Assembly: GCA_019117325.1 (NCBI GenBank)
Contig: DWZY01000228.1
Coordinates: 1 to 6,600, forward strand
Length of the DNA: 6,600 bases
Source: Candidatus Brevibacterium intestinigallinarum
Lineage (GTDB): Bacteria > Actinomycetota > Actinomycetes > Actinomycetales > Brevibacteriaceae
Reading direction: 5' to 3'
Below are positions 4,844-6,600 of this stretch, in pieces. The position numbers were made by a program, and so were the translations under genes. A model generated the notes under the pieces. That model was not told the DNA's origin. It made no database searches and saw nothing but the letters and a program-made list of their open reading frames with translations. Every line of letters begins with the position of its first letter. Position 1 is the stretch's first letter.

Positions 4844-6600
4844 GTGCCCCCACACGCTTCCCGCCCCCTCTGGAGCGCCGCGCTCGTCGCGGCGCTCGTG
4901 GCCGTACCGGGCCTCGCCTCGCTGGTCGTCGCCCCTGCCGGCACCGCCCAGTCCGCGGCCGCCAGCACCGGCACCCTGACCCTGGGCTGGGAGGACTCCG
5001 GCTTCGGCTGGGCAGCGGAGGACGACGCCGCCGAGGCCGCCTCCGGTGCCGCTGTGCCGCTGGATGACGGGACGGTCGGCCTGCGGGTGGTCCCGCAGGA
5101 GGACGGGGACACGGAGCAGCCGTATCCGCTGGCACTGCAGGGCATCACCGCGCACCCGGTGGATGAGCGGGGTGTCATCGGCGACGCGATCGGGCTCCGC
5201 CCCGGGGTGATCGTCGACGAGGTGCGGGGAGACCCCGACGCGACGGACGGAGACGAGGTCATGCCCGAGCCTCGTCGGCTGGCCGTGGTGGGACTGAGCG
5301 GCAGCAGCGCGGCGGCCTTCGACGTCGATCACGCGATCGACACCGAATGGTCGTTCGTCCTCCCCACCAACCCCGCAGACGGACTCCCTGCAGACGCGGA
5401 CAGCAGCGGGGGGATCGCCTACTGCGTCGCCGTCGCCACCGGGTCCGTGCGCACCGCGGACGATGGCACGGCCCGGGGCGCGGGCGCGCAGACGGTCCTC
5501 ACCTTCCGTGACCGGGACCAGCTGCAGGACCCCGAACCGGACCCCACGGAACCCGCTCCCACGCCCACGTCCCTGCCCACTGTCACACCGCAGCCCACGG
5601 ATGATCCGTCGGCCGATCCCTCGCCCGTGCCCCCGGCCGACGACGAGCCCACGAGCACTCCCACAGAACCGGTACCGGCCCCCACCTCCACGGCCACGAC
5701 CGGACCACTCCCGGTCGAACCGGACGATGCGATGACCTGCGCGGACGTCGACGGGGCAGGAGAGGCGGCAGCCACATCCGTGCAGGATCCGACCTTCACC
5801 CACGGGTCTGCGCAGGACGAGATCTCGACCCAGGTCGATGAGGACGGCGAGGCCTACTTCCACGTCCCGGCGCTGCAGCCCGCGCACCCCGCCGATGAAG
5901 CCAGCGAGGGCATGGACGACGCGGCCGAGGCCCCGGTCGCCTCGTCGCTCACCGGCCCCGGGCTGGATCTGAGTGACTCAGCGGCCAGTTCCCAGAGCCT
6001 GGGCTTCCGCCTGACGGCCGCGCCCCAGGACGGTGCGGTGACCTACCGCAATCACACGGACGGCGGGACGTTCGCGGATGCCGGCCACGCTCAGCAGCAG
6101 ATGGAGAAGGACCAGGATGTGCGGGTCGAGCACCGGTGGGGTCCCACCCGCGATGCGCACGCGACGTGGTCCTTCTCCCGGCCCGGCGTGTACTGCGTCG
6201 CGTGGGCGGTGGATGGCCTGCGCGCCCAGGCACCGGCAGCAGGGGCCCCGTCGGGGCGCTCGCTGCGACCGGACGATGTCCTGCGCTTCGTCGTCGGCAA
6301 TGTCGATCCCGCCTCGGTCGATTGCACGGAGGAGTCCGAGGATGCTGAGATCCCGTTCCCGTCCGATGACGACGGCACCGGAGACGGTGACGACGACGGC
6401 TCGGACGGTGGGTCCGAGGACGGATCTGATGGTGACTCGGAGGACGGTTCCGACGGCGACGACGGATCGGACGATGGAGACTCCGGCGACGAGGACCAGG
6501 ACGACCGCGAGACGGGCGGCCTGGACGGCGACGACCGCGACGGCGACGGCTCGGGCAGCCGGTCCGACGAGGACGACGATGATGAGGACGACGATGACAC
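4844..6600 (+). CDS. Secreted surface protein with two choice-of-anchor M-like domains and acidic stalk (3' partial)
   Basis: The frame is open from GTG 4844 past the window end; 585 residues are visible. It begins with a signal peptide: basic/polar start, hydrophobic core about 10-30, and probable cleavage near PAGTAQSAAA. Domain 1 (about 100-225) contains DTEWSFVLP (167-174), GIAYCVAV (190-197) and TVLTF (217-221). A Pro/Thr-rich linker follows (228-292). Domain 2 (about 370-490) contains SLGFRLTAAP, HATWSFSRPGVYCVAWAV (439-456) and DVLRFVVGN (478-486). The WSFSRPGVY signature fits the actinobacterial surface-anchored domain (TIGR03769, choice-of-anchor M). From about 500 onward it is an Asp/Ser/Gly stalk with 8-residue repeats. 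Four Cys (194, 299, 451, 494) suggest one disulfide per half. Such proteins are wall- or membrane-anchored, some near ABC metal-transport genes. A C-terminal anchor is expected beyond the window. Confidence 0.88.
   Translation, partial: MPPHASRPLWSAALVAALVAVPGLASLVVAPAGTAQSAAASTGTLTLGWEDSGFGWAAEDDAAEAASGAAVPLDDGTVGLRVVPQEDGDTEQPYPLALQGITAHPVDERGVIGDAIGLRPGVIVDEVRGDPDATDGDEVMPEPRRLAVVGLSGSSAAAFDVDHAIDTEWSFVLPTNPADGLPADADSSGGIAYCVAVATGSVRTADDGTARGAGAQTVLTFRDRDQLQDPEPDPTEPAPTPTSLPTVTPQPTDDPSADPSPVPPADDEPTSTPTEPVPAPTSTATTGPLPVEPDDAMTCADVDGAGEAAATSVQDPTFTHGSAQDEISTQVDEDGEAYFHVPALQPAHPADEASEGMDDAAEAPVASSLTGPGLDLSDSAASSQSLGFRLTAAPQDGAVTYRNHTDGGTFADAGHAQQQMEKDQDVRVEHRWGPTRDAHATWSFSRPGVYCVAWAVDGLRAQAPAAGAPSGRSLRPDDVLRFVVGNVDPASVDCTEESEDAEIPFPSDDDGTGDGDDDGSDGGSEDGSDGDSEDGSDGDDGSDDGDSGDEDQDDRETGGLDGDDRDGDGSGSRSDEDDDDEDDDD
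6395..6466 (+). repeat. Three 24-base tandem units encoding DGSDG-type octapeptides
   Basis: Residues 518-541 read as three consecutive octapeptides: DGSDGGSE, DGSDGDSE and DGSDGDDG. At the DNA level the copies differ mostly at third codon positions, so the repeat is kept at protein level and is not a fresh duplication. Less regular Asp/Ser/Gly/Glu sequence continues to the window end, finishing in a run of Asp and Glu codons. It resembles the SD-type stalks of Gram-positive surface proteins in composition. Confidence 0.7.

Noticed and set aside
4826..5887. Minus-strand ORF of 353 codons opposite the surface-protein gene
   Set aside because: The plus frame has a signal peptide, paired YCVA motifs and GC-rich third positions. 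The minus translation is Arg/Gly-rich without recognisable features.
6091..6600. Minus-strand ORF beginning with a long serine run
   Set aside because: The serine run is simply the complement of the Asp codon run in the surface protein's acidic stalk.

Overview
This is a GC-rich, fully plus-strand window with the coding style of an actinobacterium (Actinomycetota, perhaps a Micrococcales/Dermabacteraceae-type organism; the genus is a guess). Codon third positions are almost all G or C, GTG starts are common, adjacent genes share ATGA/GTGA junctions, and the products are membrane, lipid-anchored or secreted proteins of a single-membrane Gram-positive envelope.

Left part (1-1531): the 3' end of an unrecognised gene, a four-helix membrane protein and a short A24-type prepilin peptidase. 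All three are tightly packed and read as the tail of a Tad/Flp (type IVc) pilus locus. The peptidase carries both aspartate motifs (D68-x6-PD and GLGD132).

Middle (1580-4742): the first gene encodes a protein of about 523 residues. It has a long basic leader, an exact Flp-type processing site (G58 followed by LVSVEY) and one hydrophobic helix, then a glycine-rich, acidic ectodomain of roughly 430 residues. It is far larger than a normal Flp pilin and is the obvious candidate substrate for the peptidase just upstream. It is followed by a lipoprotein with a clear lipobox, a 119-residue membrane protein, an 8-codon bridging ORF with its own ATGA junctions on both sides, and a second membrane protein. 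The gaps of 24 and 3 bases and the overlaps suggest one transcript. This set may be a surface module built around the oversized pseudopilin; that is inference.

Right part (4743-6600): a 101-base gap contains an 18-base perfect-arm inverted repeat. After it, a long secreted-protein gene starts at GTG 4844 and runs off the window. It encodes a signal peptide, two copies of a domain resembling the actinobacterial surface-anchored (choice-of-anchor M type) domain separated by a Pro/Thr linker, and a very acidic Asp/Ser/Gly repeat tail that is probably a wall-spanning stalk.

No rRNA, tRNA, CRISPR array, insertion sequence or convincing intrinsic terminator was seen. No gene-free stretch exceeds about 100 bases. 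Large minus-strand ORFs are codon-bias shadows.
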